A DNA stretch of 64,000 nt from Lysinibacillus sphaericus OT4b.31 (GCF_000392615.1 NZ_KB933398.1:3333705-3397704), one strand, 5' to 3'; positions 17,051-25,634 are shown, numbered from the stretch's first letter. Made by a program: numbers and translations. The notes: generated from the letters alone by a model not told the origin.

Positions 17051-17207
17051 TAATTGATGCTGGCGCTCTGTGTTTTGGGGATTGCGTCATAACAGCTCGT
17101 GTTTTGATGTAGCAGCTTCCGTTGTGGACATCTTTGTGATTTTGCTCCAAGCACTTAATATGTCATTGTATAAATTGCTATCGTAACCACTTAAAATGAC
17201 GAATCCT
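17051..17207 (-). pseudogene. Fragment of a phage-type DNA adenine methylase (D12 class)
   Basis: In one minus frame the sequence reads VILSGYDSNLYNDILSAW then TTEAATSKHELL, a TGA stop, and RNPQN. This resembles the C-terminal part of D12-class N6-adenine methylases, where SGYD-x-x-LY and a Trp before NP/NF are usual. TGA stands where Trp (TGG) is expected. The upstream catalytic domains are missing. Confidence 0.55.
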
Positions 17208-17359
17208 TAAGAGACTAGAGCCCTTTGTTCAATTGCTATTCAGCCGGTTGTTGCTCGACTTCATCACTGTTCATTTGATTGTCAGGAACCTTGTGTAATA
17301 TCTATGTATTAACTTTTAAATACTTAATCGAATCTAATCGAAAACCCCAAAAAGAACAG
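17208..17359. other. Intergenic DNA between the methylase remnant and the direct repeat
   Basis: No intact gene is visible. A short minus frame ending in an acidic EQQPAE peptide may be another fragment. Confidence 0.3.
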
Positions 17360-17487
17360 ACGCTCAAAACCCTTACGTACCAAGGATTTCAAGCGTCTTT
17401 TACTCTTCATAAAATCATCTAATTTTATATTTTATACTTATTACGTCCCAGGAGGACATACTATAATGCTAATATATCAATGGTTAA
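17360..17487. repeat. Direct repeat copy A (terminator plus tRNA-Arg 3' end piece)
   Basis: This 128-bp stretch recurs at 25513-25634 in the same orientation with a 6-bp gap and few differences. It contains a hairpin with the AACCCTT / AAGGATTTC core and the string CGTCCCAGGAGG. That string is the reverse complement of the acceptor stem and half the T-stem of the tRNA-Arg at 37555. It is a candidate attachment-site remnant. Confidence 0.75.
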
Positions 17488-17663
17488 CGTATGGTTAACG
17501 TATAAAATGTTTACCTTTTGTTTACCTACTTTTTTAGACCACCCATCACAATGGATTAGCTACTTCTATGTTTTCTTGTAAACTATTCCTTAACGTTCAG
17601 ATTCAGCCTCTCGGAAGATTGTCTCAAGGAAAATTAGCAGTTAAACTATTGCGAATTTCACGC

Positions 17664-19970
17664 TTACTTTTCCGGTGAATAGATAGTATTACTATTTCCA
17701 TCAATAATTAACACTGATTTTCCTGATATTGTCTCGCCTTGATAGTTAAATTCATCATCTGAAAAATTTGCTACTACACTTAATGCTTCACCATATTCAG
17801 TCATTTGAACAAGTCTATCATCTGATATAATTTTAAAACCTGTCATTTCTTCCGTTATTGCTTTTTTGCTGAAATTTGACCATACCTTTGAATGCCTTAC
17901 AATTGTTTCTTTATGTTTTTCCCACTCGTGTTTATCTATATGATATAAAGGAGGTACATTATAAAGTATCTCATACAACATTCTATTTGTTATTTCATCT
18001 GTAAATTTTAAGGTTCCCCATCCCCACCAATGAGATGTGATCACTGAATCGTTGTAAACCAACTTATACAATGGGATCGTGTAGTTTGGATCCAAAAATA
18101 ACTTCTTGTACTTATCCTTTAGTGAAATTTGTTTAGAAAACATTTCGGGCACTCCACCATTACTCGAATAGTATCTCCCTACATAATACTCACTTTTTTT
18201 GTTTTTTGCCATATCCTCGTCCATCCAAGAAAATGATGGCGTTTCTATTCCATGTGCAAAGGCAATAGATTTGTTAGCAAAATCATTTCCGCCCTCTGTT
18301 CCTACTACCATACCCCATTCTTTTTGCAGATACTCCATTCTCTTAATCCTAGCCTGGATATCTTCCTTTTCAGTAGTAATATGTTCTGGCGAATAGTCAT
18401 CAAAGATTTCTCCAGTGCCATCTGTGTCTAAAAACCATGAGTTAAATGCTATGCCCGTATTTAAAATTGAAGTTACTCTTTCTTTTACACTAGGCATTGC
18501 AAGCGTCGGATTCAACTTTCTCCCTGCACCTTGGAATCCTTCAATCTTGTTTCCATTTTTATTTGTTACAGTTGCATTCTTGTAAAGTGAAGCATCCTTA
18601 AACTTAGCAGTTTCCCACTTCTCTTTACCTGGTTCATGGATTGAATGATATGAATCATAGGTACCAAATAGATAGCCGAAGTCTTCTGCTTCTTTAACTA
18701 ACTCTGGTTTAATGAATCCTTCCTGCCAATCATCCAAGCCGATCCACATATTTTCTAACCCAGAATCCTTCATGTCCTTTATCACATCTACAGTATTAGC
18801 ATCTGCCCACTTCTTTATTGGGTCAACTACATCTTCAAGTATGCTTTTTAATAATCTCTTATTTAGGTCAATTAATTCAACGGGATTTAAATTTTCTATT
18901 CCCGTGTTTAACAGCCTCTGAGTTTCTTTATCTGTTTCAGTAAATACTTCCGGATTATAGAATTCTTTTAGTTGCATTACGGCACTTAAGCCTTTTATTA
19001 TTCTATTCTTAGTGTATTTGTCTACATAATCTAAGCTATTTAAATCTTCAAAAGCCGATGAAAGCTCTGATTCATCCTCAACATTAGTAGTTAATAGCCC
19101 CTGAATCCATAATCTCAGTTTTTCGGGAAAACTTTCTCTCAGTTTTGCCCATTTTATATTTTCTTCTGAAATCACAGTTCTGTCCCAAAAATAAGCATGA
19201 GGTGCGCCATAAAGCTTTTCAATATTACTATTTTCTTTAGCCTTATCCGCCAAGCTTTTGAAGTCTCCCTGTTCAATCAAATAATTTTTATAGGTCTTTG
19301 CAACATCTACTGGATTTTTTTCCGTTAAATATATTCTAAAACCGTATTCCTTCTCTTCATTAATAGTTGGAAACTCATGATTAAAAGTAAACTCAATATC
19401 ATTTTCTGTATTATAAACAATTTCACTATTATAAGGATTTTTAATTATATATACTAGCGAATAGTCACTTTTATCAACTGCAAAAAATTGCATAGATAAA
19501 GCCTCAATTACTTTCATTTTTTCTTCACTTAAGTAATTTTTCCAAATAGAATCATCGCTTGGAATATACTTCCCTTGATTTAATGGGAGCATATATCCAT
19601 CACCTTTCACTTTTGGCCATGCAAACATGTTGTCTTCATCCTTGCTGGATTTTAAGGTTACATCAACATACTTATCTTTTTTTACGATATCAACCTCAAT
19701 TTCCTGTTCTAAATAGGTCCAGCTAATGTTATCTCCACTGTCTGTTAAATTTGAAACTTTCATTTTCCCCAATGGTTCCGATACCTTCTCAGTAAATCCA
19801 TTGGACTCCACCTCAAACGCAAGTGTCTCAGGATCCACACTAAAGTTAAAGTCTAAATTATTTATTTGTGACTTAACCTCTCTACCTGTACTAATTTTTT
19901 CTTTCGTACATCCCGTAAGAACGCTTGTTAATATTGCAGCAATTAACATGATTGATAGAATTTTTTTCAT
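17664..19970 (-). CDS. GH129/GH101-related glycoside hydrolase-like lipoprotein
   Basis: This 768-residue protein begins with a lipoprotein signal (MKKILSIMLIAAIL... lipobox LTGC), so it should be surface-anchored. The N-terminal third is beta-rich. The middle has features of a TIM-barrel glycosidase related to GH129/GH101: LENMWIGLDDWQEGF, GTYDSYHSIHEPG, AFNSWFLDTDGTGE and GTEGGNDFANKSIAFAHG. A C-terminal beta domain follows. Likely substrates are alpha-linked hexosamine sugars of glycoconjugates, by family analogy only. The ATG at 19970 is chosen because GGAGGTG precedes it; an earlier ATG overlaps that site. It sits inside the region bracketed by the direct repeats. Confidence 0.75.
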   Translation of the reverse strand: MKKILSIMLIAAILTSVLTGCTKEKISTGREVKSQINNLDFNFSVDPETLAFEVESNGFTEKVSEPLGKMKVSNLTDSGDNISWTYLEQEIEVDIVKKDKYVDVTLKSSKDEDNMFAWPKVKGDGYMLPLNQGKYIPSDDSIWKNYLSEEKMKVIEALSMQFFAVDKSDYSLVYIIKNPYNSEIVYNTENDIEFTFNHEFPTINEEKEYGFRIYLTEKNPVDVAKTYKNYLIEQGDFKSLADKAKENSNIEKLYGAPHAYFWDRTVISEENIKWAKLRESFPEKLRLWIQGLLTTNVEDESELSSAFEDLNSLDYVDKYTKNRIIKGLSAVMQLKEFYNPEVFTETDKETQRLLNTGIENLNPVELIDLNKRLLKSILEDVVDPIKKWADANTVDVIKDMKDSGLENMWIGLDDWQEGFIKPELVKEAEDFGYLFGTYDSYHSIHEPGKEKWETAKFKDASLYKNATVTNKNGNKIEGFQGAGRKLNPTLAMPSVKERVTSILNTGIAFNSWFLDTDGTGEIFDDYSPEHITTEKEDIQARIKRMEYLQKEWGMVVGTEGGNDFANKSIAFAHGIETPSFSWMDEDMAKNKKSEYYVGRYYSSNGGVPEMFSKQISLKDKYKKLFLDPNYTIPLYKLVYNDSVITSHWWGWGTLKFTDEITNRMLYEILYNVPPLYHIDKHEWEKHKETIVRHSKVWSNFSKKAITEEMTGFKIISDDRLVQMTEYGEALSVVANFSDDEFNYQGETISGKSVLIIDGNSNTIYSPEK

Positions 19971-20045
19971 GTAACACACCTCCATACTTAGAGTAATAGC
20001 GGTGTGTTACACGAATGTCACAAAAAAACTCTAACCTATTATTTT

Positions 20046-20258
20046 TTAATTCAAACCCAAAAACCAATTTTTTAATTCTTCTTTAGCCCATCTAATATCA
20101 TATTGCCATGTATAAAATAAATCTCTCGACTGCTTTAGTTCTTTTTCATCATTATCCCATATATACTTAGCTATTAAAATTATACTTGCTGAACCTTGAT
20201 TAAATCTTAAGGCTTCTACCACTAATTTTTGTAAGTCTTCCTTAAATAATATGTTCAA
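20046..20258 (-). CDS. Conserved-looking 70-residue hypothetical protein
   Basis: A TTG start follows GAGGAGTTGTT. The product is soluble and amphipathic with a Trp-rich C-terminal half (FYTWQYDIRWAKEELKNWF). The composition suggests a folded small protein of Bacillales type, but I cannot name a function. It lies upstream of the lipoprotein gene on the same strand with a 75-bp gap. Confidence 0.5.
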   Translation of the reverse strand: MNILFKEDLQKLVVEALRFNQGSASIILIAKYIWDNDEKELKQSRDLFYTWQYDIRWAKEELKNWFLGLN

Positions 20259-20742
20259 AACAACTCCTCAGATAATATTTGAAATTTTTTCTCTAGATCT
20301 TTTTGCTTGATGTTTTGGATTTTTTCTTATATGCCTTAGGATTATATATAACATGCTTTGAAAATACAACTGATGTTTATTCCATGTTCCGCAATTATCA
20401 AGCAAATTGTCTAATATTAACTTGTAGTGATAATTTTATTATCTGCTTAAATTAATACAACAATTAATATAGAAAGCGCCTTATTTTCTCTTTCTACTTC
20501 AATCATACTGACTACTTTATTTGAGAATAATGTAATCTCGGCAATCCCATACTTTCTCTCAGTTAAACCATCACTCAAATATACAAAACGCTTCGTATTA
20601 AACTATAAGGAATATGTTTATTTTTCACACCTACAACACGTAAAATTGTGCCACCATTTACATTAGGTTTCACTATCGTTTTAATAGTAATTGGCTGTTT
20701 AAACTCTATCATTAATTGAAAAAAAGAACTTCGAATAAGAAA
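20259..20742. other. Non-coding or decayed DNA
   Basis: No intact gene is supported. A minus-strand frame at 20575-20781 lacks a ribosome site and overlaps a terminator hairpin, so it is not called. Confidence 0.35.
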
Positions 20743-20773
20743 AACATAGGGAGATTTTAGTCTTCCTATGTTT
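20743..20773 (-). terminator. Terminator of the 49-residue ORF
   Basis: AACATAGG / CCTATGTT hairpin followed by TTTTCTTATT on the minus strand. Confidence 0.7.
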
Positions 20774-20782
20774 TCATTCATA

Positions 20783-20932
20783 TTATTTATCTGTTTGTTT
20801 TAGCTTTTTTTTCAAATACTCCGCACGTATTTTTTCAATTTGCTGCTTTTTATCAAATTTGGCAGGCTTGTGTTTTTCATGATACTTTGCCACAGCCACC
20901 TGACCTTTGGTATCCAATTGATATTTCCCCAC
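20783..20932 (-). CDS. Small Lys-rich protein, 49 residues
   Basis: A GTG start at 20930-20932 follows AGGTGAACAAA. The product is very basic and helical (KYHEKHKPAKFDKKQQ), perhaps nucleic-acid binding, with no named family. A good hairpin terminator follows ten bases after the stop, which supports a real transcription unit. Confidence 0.5.
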   Translation of the reverse strand: MGKYQLDTKGQVAVAKYHEKHKPAKFDKKQQIEKIRAEYLKKKLKQTDK

Positions 20933-21205
20933 TTTGTTCACCTACTTTTCTTGTACTTTAAAGAGAATCTATTCAACAAAAATAATATACCTTATTTTAC
21001 TGAAGTAAACCTTTTTACTTTATTAGTGTACTACCTAACCTTGCATATATCAGTAAAAACTTAGTAAAATAATTCATAGCCAAATGGTATTCATTATACT
21101 TATCTTTACGACCTTAAATTTGTTGATTCATTTTAAAGTCATCAATCAAGTCGCTAATTTTAACTAAAACAAAAAATCTCTTCCAGTTATTTATTATAAA
21201 TGGTT
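20933..21205. other. Intergenic DNA before the IS3 remnant
   Basis: No gene or clear signal seen. Confidence 0.3.
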
Positions 21206-21714
21206 TGTCAACACTAAACTGGACAAAAATTATAAGGTCTGTTGCTTGAATTCCACTGGAGTTAAATAGCCTAGTGTTCCGTAAATTCGAATGTTATTGA
21301 ACCAATGAACAGCATCATCAAGTTCAAGAGCGAGCTGTTCAAGAGTAGAGAAATGTGTTCCGTTAGCGAATTCTGTTTTAAATACCTTAAACATCGCTTC
21401 AGCCACGGCGTTAAGGGCATCCTTTCATGCTCAGGGATCGCTGGATTCCGAATGTTTCTAGGGCTTTTGAAATGAGCTTATTTTCATACTCTTTTCCTCG
21501 GTCTGTATGAAACATTTGAATGTCGTTCAAGTTACCTCTAATACTTACTAGCGCTTGATAAACCAGCTCTGCTGTCTTATTTGCACTAGCACTACGGCCA
21601 ATGATTTCACGATTGAAAAGGTCGACAAATAAGCATACATAATGCCATTTTGTTCCGATACGGACATATGGAAATCACTCACGATGACAGAATCCCCAAA
21701 TGTTTTGGATTATA
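21206..21714 (-). mobile_element. IS3-family (IS150-type) insertion sequence remnant with broken transposase
   Basis: The right end has an IS150-like terminus beginning TGTCAACACTAAACTGGACA. Inside, the minus strand encodes the C-terminal half of an IS3-family OrfB transposase: YVRIGTKWHYVCLFVDLFN, FHTDRGKEYENKLI (DDE aspartate), NAVAEAMFKVFKTEF (DDE glutamate) and YGTLGYLTPVEF before TAA. Two frame breaks are needed, one before PYVRIG and one after MKGCP. The OrfA gene, the start of OrfB and the left end are missing, so it is dead. Confidence 0.85.
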
Positions 21715-21715
21715 A

Positions 21716-21746
21716 AAGCCCTCCACAATTGATGTGGAGGGCAAAT
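21716..21746 (-). terminator. Hairpin GCCCTCCACA / TGTGGAGGGC
   Basis: This is a perfect 10-bp inverted repeat. On the minus strand it is followed by TTTTATAATCC, and it lies after the phage regulator remnant. Confidence 0.7.
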
Positions 21747-21759
21747 TCACAAGTTACTT

Positions 21760-22175
21760 CTATTCAATACCTAACATTTTTTTCGATTGTTGAATTGCTA
21801 GATTTTTCAAAACATCGAATGAAACTTTAGCAATTTCTAATCCTTTTTTAGCTATTTGCCTTCCACATGGTGATTGTACAATATCTGATTATCTAATCCT
21901 CTGAATGTATTTATCAACTTTTTCATACTTTCCAAGTCGTTCATTTTCTGTGCTAATTCACGTTCAGAAGCTTCGATAATTACTTCCAACTGTGCTCCAC
22001 GGCTTTCAGAAGTTAATTTTATTTTTGTTAAATCACCATGTACCCATCGCTTTAATTCTTTCTTGTTACGTTCGAGAATAAATTCGATGTCTGCAATTTC
22101 ATCCTCTAATTTTTGATAGTTTTTGAGCCATTCGACATGTGCAGCACTACCTTGTTTGTTAATCATATTGTTCAT
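21760..22175 (-). pseudogene. Frameshifted phage sigma-like/ArpU-type regulator, copy 3
   Basis: The frame 21852-22175 encodes 107 residues: WLKNYQKLEDEIADIEFILE, LKRWVHGDLTKIKLTSES, LAQKMNDLESMKKLIN and ILYNHHVEGK, then a stop. A neighbouring frame continues with a helix-turn-helix-like end, IAKKGLEIAKVSFDVLK then KKMLGIE. This is the layout of phage late-gene regulators of the sigma-like/ArpU group. A frameshift separates the DNA-binding end from the rest. The start has no good ribosome site. Confidence 0.55.
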
Positions 22176-22320
22176 TAGTTTACTGTAGCGTGTGACGGCG
22201 CTACGGCTTTTTTATTTTTAAATTTATTCAAAGGCAATTCACTATACAAATATAGCTATTACATCATATTAATAGTAAGGTAAAGCTAATTTAGTCTTGC
22301 ACCTCCGAAACTTTTTACTA

Positions 22321-22356
22321 AGGGTCACTTCTATCCCAAGTGACCCTGTTTTATTG
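22321..22356. terminator. GGGTCACT-type hairpin, copy 2
   Basis: AGGGTCACTT / AAGTGACCCT arms followed by GTTTTATT. It has the same arm sequence as the hairpin at 11639. Confidence 0.7.
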
Positions 22357-22472
22357 TCTTATCTCACAAAAATATATTTTTTAATGCCTATAGTTGAATG
22401 GTTTAACACCCCACTCCTTCTATACAGCTAACATATTATACATTGTAGAATAGAAGAGGAGGTGAATATAAA

Positions 22473-22862
22473 ATGGCATCATTTGAAATTGGCTCGAGAA
22501 GTCTTTTCAATTTTCGAAACGAACGCTTTTTCCTATTAGTTGAAGATGAAATTACAGTTCCAGATAAAGGTGTGGAGATTGATCCAGTTAATATATATGA
22601 GATTGACCAACAAACTTTCAATTTTATCAGAGATGAAGGAGATACACCTGTGGTTGTACCAGTTTTTCAACTTCCAACTGTACCACCTGGATTTGAATTA
22701 GAACGAAAATGTATTTTTACAGTTGATAATGCCTATTTTGTAATCTATGATTTAGAAAATGGAACTGATACCAATGTTTTATTAAGAATCAGTGCAGCTT
22801 TATTTAACTCATTGAGAAATTCTGGTGTTCGTGAATGTATTCCTCAAAATTTCATTAACTAA
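22473..22862 (+). CDS. Hypothetical 129-residue protein
   Basis: The ATG follows GAAGAGGAGGTGAATATAAA, a very strong ribosome site. The product is beta-rich, acidic and without a signal peptide or membrane helix, ending VRECIPQNFIN. It contains two Cys. The spacing between GGGTCACT-type hairpins and a YjcZ gene suggests it may belong to a sporulation-expressed gene group, but that is only context. I do not recognise the family. Confidence 0.65.
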   Translation: MASFEIGSRSLFNFRNERFFLLVEDEITVPDKGVEIDPVNIYEIDQQTFNFIRDEGDTPVVVPVFQLPTVPPGFELERKCIFTVDNAYFVIYDLENGTDTNVLLRISAALFNSLRNSGVRECIPQNFIN

Positions 22863-22996
22863 ATGTTATTGCCCTTTTAAATGTAAGGGTACAAAACAAG
22901 CGACCAATTTTATTGGCTGCTTGTTTTTTATTTTGAAGGTATTTATGTATGTTTAACACTTCAAAATAAACGACTTAATTATTACTAGACAGCAAA

Positions 22997-23074
22997 TCAA
23001 TTATCTTTAACTTTAATTACACCCACTAATTCACGTGGGCCTGTATTAACTTGTTTAACTATCATCTTCCACAT
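22997..23074 (-). CDS. Possible 25-residue peptide
   Basis: A very strong ribosome site (AAAAAGGAGGGGGATTT) precedes an ATG that opens a 25-codon ORF with a basic/amphipathic product starting MWKMIVKQVN. The ribosome site is the main reason for listing it; nothing is known of the product. Confidence 0.35.
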   Translation of the reverse strand: MWKMIVKQVNTGPRELVGVIKVKDN

Positions 23075-23232
23075 AAATCCCCCTCCTTTTTACTGCACAA
23101 ATTTCTTTCTGATACGACTACCAATACGTAACATGATTATCTATTTTTCAAAAGAAAATATTGATTAGATAAATACCTCCTCTCCTTTCTACAACTAACA
23201 TATTATAGATAATAGAGAGGAGGGAAGTTATT

Positions 23233-23352
23233 ATGTCTCAAGATTATGGTAGTGATTATAGCTCTAATTCTGGTTCGAAATTCGCCCTAATTGTGGTTCT
23301 ATTCATTCTTTTAATTATTGTCGGCGCTAGTTTTATGCATAAATCGTATTAA
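23233..23352 (+). CDS. YjcZ-family tiny sporulation-associated membrane protein, second copy
   Basis: This 39-residue product has a Ser/Tyr/Gly N terminus and the transmembrane core [18 protein letters not shown] shared almost exactly with the protein at 11457. The ATG follows GAGAGGAGGGAAGTTATT. A GGGTCACT-type terminator follows at 23464, the same arrangement as the first copy. This supports a duplication of gene plus terminator. Confidence 0.87.
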   Translation: MSQDYGSDYSSNSGSKFALIVVLFILLIIVGASFMHKSY

Positions 23353-23463
23353 CATTTCCAATTTTTTATTATGGTCATAGATGTTTAATATAAAAAATCC
23401 ACAATTAATAATCGCCAAAACTTCTGATGCTCATAATTATTCTTGCACTTTCAAATTTTTACT

Positions 23464-23498
23464 AAGGGTCACTATTCCTCCAAGTGACCCTTTTATAG
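23464..23498 (+). terminator. GGGTCACT-type hairpin, copy 3
   Basis: AAGGGTCACT / AGTGACCCTTT arms followed by TATAG, downstream of the second YjcZ gene. Confidence 0.75.
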
Positions 23499-23687
23499 TT
23501 TCTTTACTCATATTGTGCACTAATAACCTACCTTTAAATACTCTTTAAGTTGGGTCCTTGACTATGCATATTTAGCATTAATATCTCTCTTCTACATTAC
23601 CGACTCACTAGGTGCCTTCGCTAGAACTAGGTCCTTTTTGATAATATTCTTAATAGTGTTAAAATTATCTAAAGGAGGTTGTTTTAA

Positions 23688-24233
23688 ATGGATAAAAATA
23701 ATAATCCAAATGGTTGGCCAATATGGGCGAATGAGTCTGTAGAAATAGTAACGGCAAATCCTGATTGGCAAGACCAAGGGCGACACGAAGAACAACATCT
23801 TTATGATCTTCTTAACCCTTATGGTATAAGCGAGGTAATACATATAGGAAGTACATCCATACCTGGTCTACCAGCAAAACCTATAATTGATTTAATGGCT
23901 GAAACAGACTCATTTGATAGAGTAGAAGATATATCAACAAAATTGGCTGAATATGATTGGCATTATGTTAGCCCAGAATTAGATGAAAGACCTTGGAGAA
24001 GGTTCTTTGTAAAGGTTAAAAACAATAAGCGTGTTGCTCATTTGCATTTGATGGTTAAAGGAAATGAGCGATGGGAGCAACAACTTTTATTTCGCAACCG
24101 TTTACGAGAAAATCTACAATTAGTTTGTGAATATTCAACGCTTAAGCAAGGGTTAGCTAAAAGGTTTAACCAAGATAGAGAATCATACACAAAAGCTAAA
24201 ACAGAATTTATTAAACAGGTTTTAAATAATTAA
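23688..24233 (+). CDS. GrpB/UPF0157 family nucleotidyltransferase-fold protein
   Basis: This 181-residue protein carries the UPF0157 signature HIGSTSIPGLPAKPIIDL (residues about 64-81), the start of a nucleotidyltransferase-like active site with the metal-binding Asp, and HLHLMVKG later. Related proteins include GrpB and C-terminal domains of CoaE in some bacteria. The substrate is unknown. The ATG follows AAAGGAGGTTGTTTTAA. It is a cytosolic protein and seems monocistronic. Confidence 0.9.
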   Translation: MDKNNNPNGWPIWANESVEIVTANPDWQDQGRHEEQHLYDLLNPYGISEVIHIGSTSIPGLPAKPIIDLMAETDSFDRVEDISTKLAEYDWHYVSPELDERPWRRFFVKVKNNKRVAHLHLMVKGNERWEQQLLFRNRLRENLQLVCEYSTLKQGLAKRFNQDRESYTKAKTEFIKQVLNN

Positions 24234-24544
24234 AATTTCATTTCATAACTTACATTAAATAAATGTGAACAATGTGAGAACCATTGATAATATCTATTTA
24301 CCTGACAAACCGTCTCCCCAGTGTTAAGCTGGGGTTTTTGCTTTGCCATAATGTATAGGAAATCTTAATTTGCACACATTAATCTTGAGTGTATCGCACG
24401 CACTTTTAAGGCTGTGGCGTTGGTTGACCGTCGCGGCCTTCCCGTTATTTACTTATATCACTTCCAGCCCAGTGACCCTTAAATGGTTTCTTTTCTATTC
24501 TGTGCTATTTTTTATACTATAAATTACATATAGAGGTGCTTTAA
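24234..24544. other. Non-coding spacer with a degenerate GGGTCACT-type hairpin
   Basis: No gene is seen. At about 24459-24480 a weaker TCACTTCC...AGTGACCCTT element resembles the hairpins at 11639, 22321 and 23464. Confidence 0.35.
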
Positions 24545-24736
24545 TTGACTACATTCGGAAAATACTTATATATCGCTTTCTTTGTGACACTGTTTTTATT
24601 TACAACGGTTTGGGATTATTTCAAAAATGGTAATTGGGCTTTGCTTGAAAATTTTTTCTTTTCCTTTTGGGTAGCAAGTTTTTTATTCATGGCATTGCTA
24701 CTTAGAAGTAAAAAAGATGAAATGGAAAAAAATTAA
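24545..24736 (+). CDS. Small two-helix membrane protein, paralogue of 16551
   Basis: A TTG start follows AGAGGTG. The 63-residue product repeats the pattern of the 16551 protein: YIAFFVTLFLFTTVWDYF, NGNWALLENFFFSFW and a charged end. Function is unknown. The pair supports an internal duplication within the decayed mobile region. Confidence 0.55.
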   Translation: MTTFGKYLYIAFFVTLFLFTTVWDYFKNGNWALLENFFFSFWVASFLFMALLLRSKKDEMEKN

Positions 24737-24779
24737 AAAACTGAAGCTGATTTGATTTTCTTTCAACTAAGCAACCCCA

Positions 24780-24878
24780 TTACGTTGCTCCCATTTTTTC
24801 AAAAGACACATCCCACGCTTTCTTAATGTGCCAGCCTTCTTTAATGTAATGCTGCACCCATTCGTTTTTGTAAGGCAT
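24780..24878 (-). CDS. Possible 32-residue ORF or fragment
   Basis: The ATG at 24876-24878 follows GAAGGAAG. The product includes NEWVQHYIKEGWHIKKAW, which looks like the end of a phage-type small protein. It is probably a remnant. Confidence 0.3.
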   Translation of the reverse strand: MPYKNEWVQHYIKEGWHIKKAWDVSFEKMGAT

Positions 24879-25149
24879 AATGACGCTTCCTTCACATTTA
24901 CCACCACTACCACCACGTTATTCTGATTTAACCTTCTCAATTCTTGCTTTAAGGCATACATGAGAGAGACTTTTGTTGTCGTTTTTGATGATCTAAAGCT
25001 TCACCTAGTACCTTTTGAAATTCCCTCATGTCCTCAAGAGGTACTGGTTTCGGTTCATTAAAACACGACCAATCCGAACGAACAATTGCGATGACTGAAT
25101 TTATAAAACTGATATTAGCTACACCTGAAAATGAAAACAATTTAGTTTT
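24879..25149. other. Decayed DNA upstream of the integrase fragment
   Basis: A minus frame (24949-25140) contains a plausible piece (PLEDMREFQKVLGEALDHQK) without a start or ribosome site. It may be a fragment of a phage gene, but I cannot assign it. Confidence 0.25.
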
Positions 25150-25422
25150 TTATCGACAATCAGTTATAAAGCAGTAACAAACGAAGGTGCTAAAAAATTA
25201 TTACGAAAAACTTTAGATGCATTGGAAATTGAACATATTTCGAATCACGGTTTACGTCATACGCATGCAAGTGTTTTGATTTATAAAGGTACTAATTTTC
25301 ATTCAGTTTCAAAACGTTTAGGACATTCAGATATTCAAACAACACTCGACCACTACGCACACGTATTAAAAGAAATGGAAGAACGAGGTGAAGAAATTGC
25401 AATCAACATTTATTCATCTTAA
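25150..25422 (+). pseudogene. Tyrosine recombinase (phage integrase) C-terminal fragment
   Basis: The frame reads AVTNEGAKKLLRKTL then HISNHGLRHTHASVLIYKG, FHSVSKRLGHSDIQTTLDHYAHV. It contains the catalytic H-x-x-R (HGLRH), the H/W position (LGHSD) and the tyrosine nucleophile (DHYAHV) of phage integrases. Only the last 90 or so residues remain; the arm-binding and core-binding domains and the first catalytic Arg are missing. The direct repeat copy B begins 90 bp downstream, which is where an attachment site is expected next to an integrase gene. Confidence 0.85.
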
Positions 25423-25512
25423 TTTTTTTCACCTTGTTTACATTTTGTATACCTAATTTAATTTTAATATATTATTCTATGCGATTTTCAAAATATCTAC
25501 AAAAACAGAAAA

Positions 25513-25634
25513 ACGCTCAAAACCCTTACGTGCCAAGGATTTCAAGCGTTTATTACTTTTCATAAAATCATCCAATTTTATGCTTATTACGTCCCAAGAG
25601 GACATACCATAATGCTGATATATCAATGGTTAAA
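25513..25634. repeat. Direct repeat copy B (terminator plus tRNA-Arg 3' end piece)
   Basis: This is the second copy of the 17360-17487 repeat, in the same orientation. It contains the CGTCCCAAGAGG variant of the tRNA-Arg acceptor end and the AACCCTT / AAGGATTTC hairpin. It lies just after the integrase remnant. Confidence 0.75.

Noticed and set aside
20575-20781. 68-residue minus-strand ORF after the 49-residue gene
   Set aside because: It begins with a terminator hairpin and has no ribosome site; probably read-through noise.
24767-25140. Two minus-strand ORFs beside the integrase fragment
   Set aside because: No starts with ribosome sites; only weak phage-like pieces. Listed as decayed DNA rather than genes.
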